DNA of 64,000 nt from Aminomonas paucivorans DSM 12260 (GTDB lineage: Bacteria; Synergistota; Synergistia; Synergistales; Synergistaceae), in the NCBI RefSeq assembly GCF_000165795.1, contig NZ_CM001022.1:682001-746000 (forward strand), given 5' to 3'. The notes beneath the pieces were generated by a model. It was given only the letters and a program-made list of their open reading frames with translations. It had not been told where the DNA came from and ran no database searches. The position numbers and the translations under genes were made by a program. Within the stretch, counting starts at the first letter, position 1; each line of letters begins with the position of its first letter. Shown in pieces: positions 62,518 through 64,000 of the stretch.

Positions 62518-63414
62518 TCAGATGGCCTGGGCCTCCTGGGGCTTCGGGATGGGGTACCCCTCGGTGCGCACCAGGCGGTGGAAGGCTTCCCGGAGGCGGC
62601 GGGTCATGGGGCCCTGGACGCCGTTGCCGATGGTGCGGGCGTCCACGTTCGTCACGGGGACCAGCTCCGCGGCGGTCCCGGTGACGAAGATCTCGTCGGC
62701 GGAGTACACGTCCCAACGGTTGAGGAAGGTCTCTTCCGTGGGGATCTCCAGCTCCGCGGCGATCTCCAGCACCGCCTTGCGGGTGATGCCCCGGAGGATC
62801 CCCACCCCGTGGTGGGGGGTCTTGAGCACCCCGTCCTTGACGAGGAAGATGTTGTCCCCGGTGCACTCCGCCAGGTAGCCTTCCCGGCTCATGCAGATGG
62901 CCTCGTGGGCCCCGGCGTTGCGGGCCTCCAGGCAGGCCATGATGTTGGGCAGGTAGTTGCAGCTCTTCACCTGGGGCGCCAGGACCTCCCCGTAGTTCCG
63001 CCTCGTGGCGGCGGTGACGAGGCGCAGTCCCTTCTCGATGAACTCCTCCGGGTACATCTGGATCTGCGAGGCGATGCACACCACGTTGGGTTCCTTCGCC
63101 AGGTTCGGATCCAACCCCAGGTTCCCTTCCCCCCGGGAGACCACCAGGCGGATGTAGCCGTCGTCGATGCCGTTACGGGCGCAGGTCTGGGCGCACACCT
63201 CCGCCATCTCCGGTTTGGTCATGGGCACGTTCAGGCAGATGGCCTGGGCGGAGTCGTAGAGCCGGTCGATGTGCTCCTCCAGCCGGAAGATGCGTCCCGC
63301 ATAGGCCCGGATTCCCTCGAAAACTCCGTCTCCGTACAGGTACCCATGGTCGAACACCGAAACCTTCGCCTGATCCTTGGGAACGAACGAACCGTTCAGG
63401 TACACCGTGCTCAT
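62518..63414 (-). CDS. ilvE: branched-chain-amino-acid aminotransferase
   Basis: A 298-residue fold-type IV PLP enzyme. The lysine that binds PLP is K150 in APQVKSCNYLPN. The N-terminal GYLYGDGVFEGIRAYAGRIF and the late EIFVTGTAAELVPV are family signatures. It interconverts branched-chain amino acids and 2-oxo acids (last step of Val, Leu and Ile synthesis, or first step of their fermentation). D-amino-acid or 4-amino-4-deoxychorismate enzymes are related, but the length and the ilvD neighbour favour IlvE. ATG 63414 has AAAGGAG upstream; it begins 5 bases after the ilvD stop. Confidence 0.92.
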   Translation of the reverse strand: MSTVYLNGSFVPKDQAKVSVFDHGYLYGDGVFEGIRAYAGRIFRLEEHIDRLYDSAQAICLNVPMTKPEMAEVCAQTCARNGIDDGYIRLVVSRGEGNLGLDPNLAKEPNVVCIASQIQMYPEEFIEKGLRLVTAATRRNYGEVLAPQVKSCNYLPNIMACLEARNAGAHEAICMSREGYLAECTGDNIFLVKDGVLKTPHHGVGILRGITRKAVLEIAAELEIPTEETFLNRWDVYSADEIFVTGTAAELVPVTNVDARTIGNGVQGPMTRRLREAFHRLVRTEGYPIPKPQEAQAI

Positions 63415-63419
63415 GGCGA

Positions 63420-64000
63420 TCACTCCTTTCCCCCGAAGGGGGTCTTCCGGCAAACGTCCTCGCGGGGCGTTTCGTCCAGCACCGCTCCCTCCACTCCCGA
63501 CCGGACGAAGCGCCGGTACCGGTTGAGGAAGGGGCTTTCCACCGCCTGTTCCTTGGGGATCCGCTTGGCCTCTCTGGCCTGCCACTCTTCCGGGGAGATC
63601 CCCAGATCCAGCCGCCTTCCCGGGATGTCCACGGTGATGGAATCGCCCTCCTGCACCAGGGCGATGGGACCTCCCGAGGCGGCCTCCGGGGAGACGTGCC
63701 CCACCGCAGCTCCCCGGGTGGCCCCGGAGAAGCGCCCGTCCGTGAGGAGCGCCACCGTGCGGTCCTTTCCCTGTCCCGCCAAGGCGGCGGTGGGGGTGAG
63801 CATCTCCCGCATCCCCGGGCCTCCCTTGGGGCCCTCGTAGCGGATCACCACCACGTCCCCGTCCCGGATGCGTCCCGCCAGGATGGCCTCCGTGGCCGCC
63901 TCCTCCCCGTCGAAGACCCGGGCCGGACCGGTGTGGCAGAGCATCTCTTCCGCCACGGCGGACTGTTTCACCACCGATCCCAGGGGGGCCAGGTTGCCCT
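63420..64000 (-). CDS. ilvD: dihydroxy-acid dehydratase, C-terminal part (cut by the window edge)
   Basis: The last 193 codons of IlvD/Edd-family dehydratase; the start lies beyond base 64000. Conserved text includes GNLAP followed by SVVKQSAV at the truncated end, [27 protein letters not shown] and [16 protein letters not shown]. The enzyme dehydrates dihydroxy acids in branched-chain amino-acid synthesis, using an iron-sulfur cluster. It is followed at once by ilvE, so the two form one operon. Confidence 0.95.
   Translation of the reverse strand, partial: GNLAPLGSVVKQSAVAEEMLCHTGPARVFDGEEAATEAILAGRIRDGDVVVIRYEGPKGGPGMREMLTPTAALAGQGKDRTVALLTDGRFSGATRGAAVGHVSPEAASGGPIALVQEGDSITVDIPGRRLDLGISPEEWQAREAKRIPKEQAVESPFLNRYRRFVRSGVEGAVLDETPREDVCRKTPFGGKE

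Overview
The window is a high-GC bacterial chromosome segment, most probably from the phylum Synergistota (an Aminomonas- or Thermanaerovibrio-like amino-acid fermenter). Two predicted proteins end in the Cys-Gly-rich motif, hydrophobic stretch and basic tail of the Synergist-CTERM sorting signal (genes ending at 37567 and 56212). [FeFe]-hydrogenase maturases, tungstate uptake genes and several radical-SAM or iron-sulfur proteins fit a strict anaerobe. The phylum call rests on these features and not on a database search.

Layout. 1-3732: the 3' end of 16S rRNA, then 23S and 5S rRNA and a strong terminator; no tRNA is seen in the spacers. 3967-9440: ordinary single genes (NYN protein, SDR, APC-type permease, RarD, VOC protein). 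9493-15473: an eight-gene minus-strand operon for uptake and probable intracellular handling of a metal chelate. It holds a FecCD/FecE/FecB-like ABC transporter, a THEP1-like NTPase, a methyltransferase and a radical-SAM protein fused to half of a periplasmic-binding protein. 15709-18231: a divergent SsuABC-like ABC operon. 18282-22913: an AraC regulator, a B3/B4 protein, a DUF1275 protein and hydrogenase maturases HydF and HydE. 22987-25875: a second FecBCD-like ABC operon. A 13-bp palindrome is shared by the control regions of the two chelate operons. 26153-28268: putative metal genes (DUF1980-like, NicO, DUF1007).

28454-34237: a complete RND tripartite efflux operon. 34320-36924: a MerR regulator fused to a methyltransferase, with a textbook 19-bp-spacer MerR promoter, divergent from an aldo/keto reductase with ferredoxin-type clusters. 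37112-40515: a small Synergist-CTERM protein, an orphan LivJ-like binding protein and an amidohydrolase. 40734-45331: a TetR-HlyD-ABC-ABC-permease operon resembling cecR-ybhGFSR, with a clear promoter and operator.

46100-52303: a molybdenum/tungsten locus. It holds a TiaS-like protein, a 79-aa protein, a molybdenum-storage-protein homologue and a Tup-type tungstate transporter with two binding proteins. Two leaders (46109-46244 and 48330-48470) share one RNA architecture and are proposed to be Moco/Tuco-type riboswitches. 52389-62433: a BTAD-domain protein, a cupin, a possible 53-aa Cys-rich protein, flavodoxin-fold proteins, a GH81 beta-1,3-glucanase-like surface protein, a TetR operon with a double operator, and a membrane protein made of two homologous halves. 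62518-64000: ilvE and the 3' part of ilvD.

Many genes are chained by ATGA, GTGA or TGATG overlaps, so most blocks are translationally coupled operons. Convergent blocks are often separated by long perfect bidirectional hairpin terminators.
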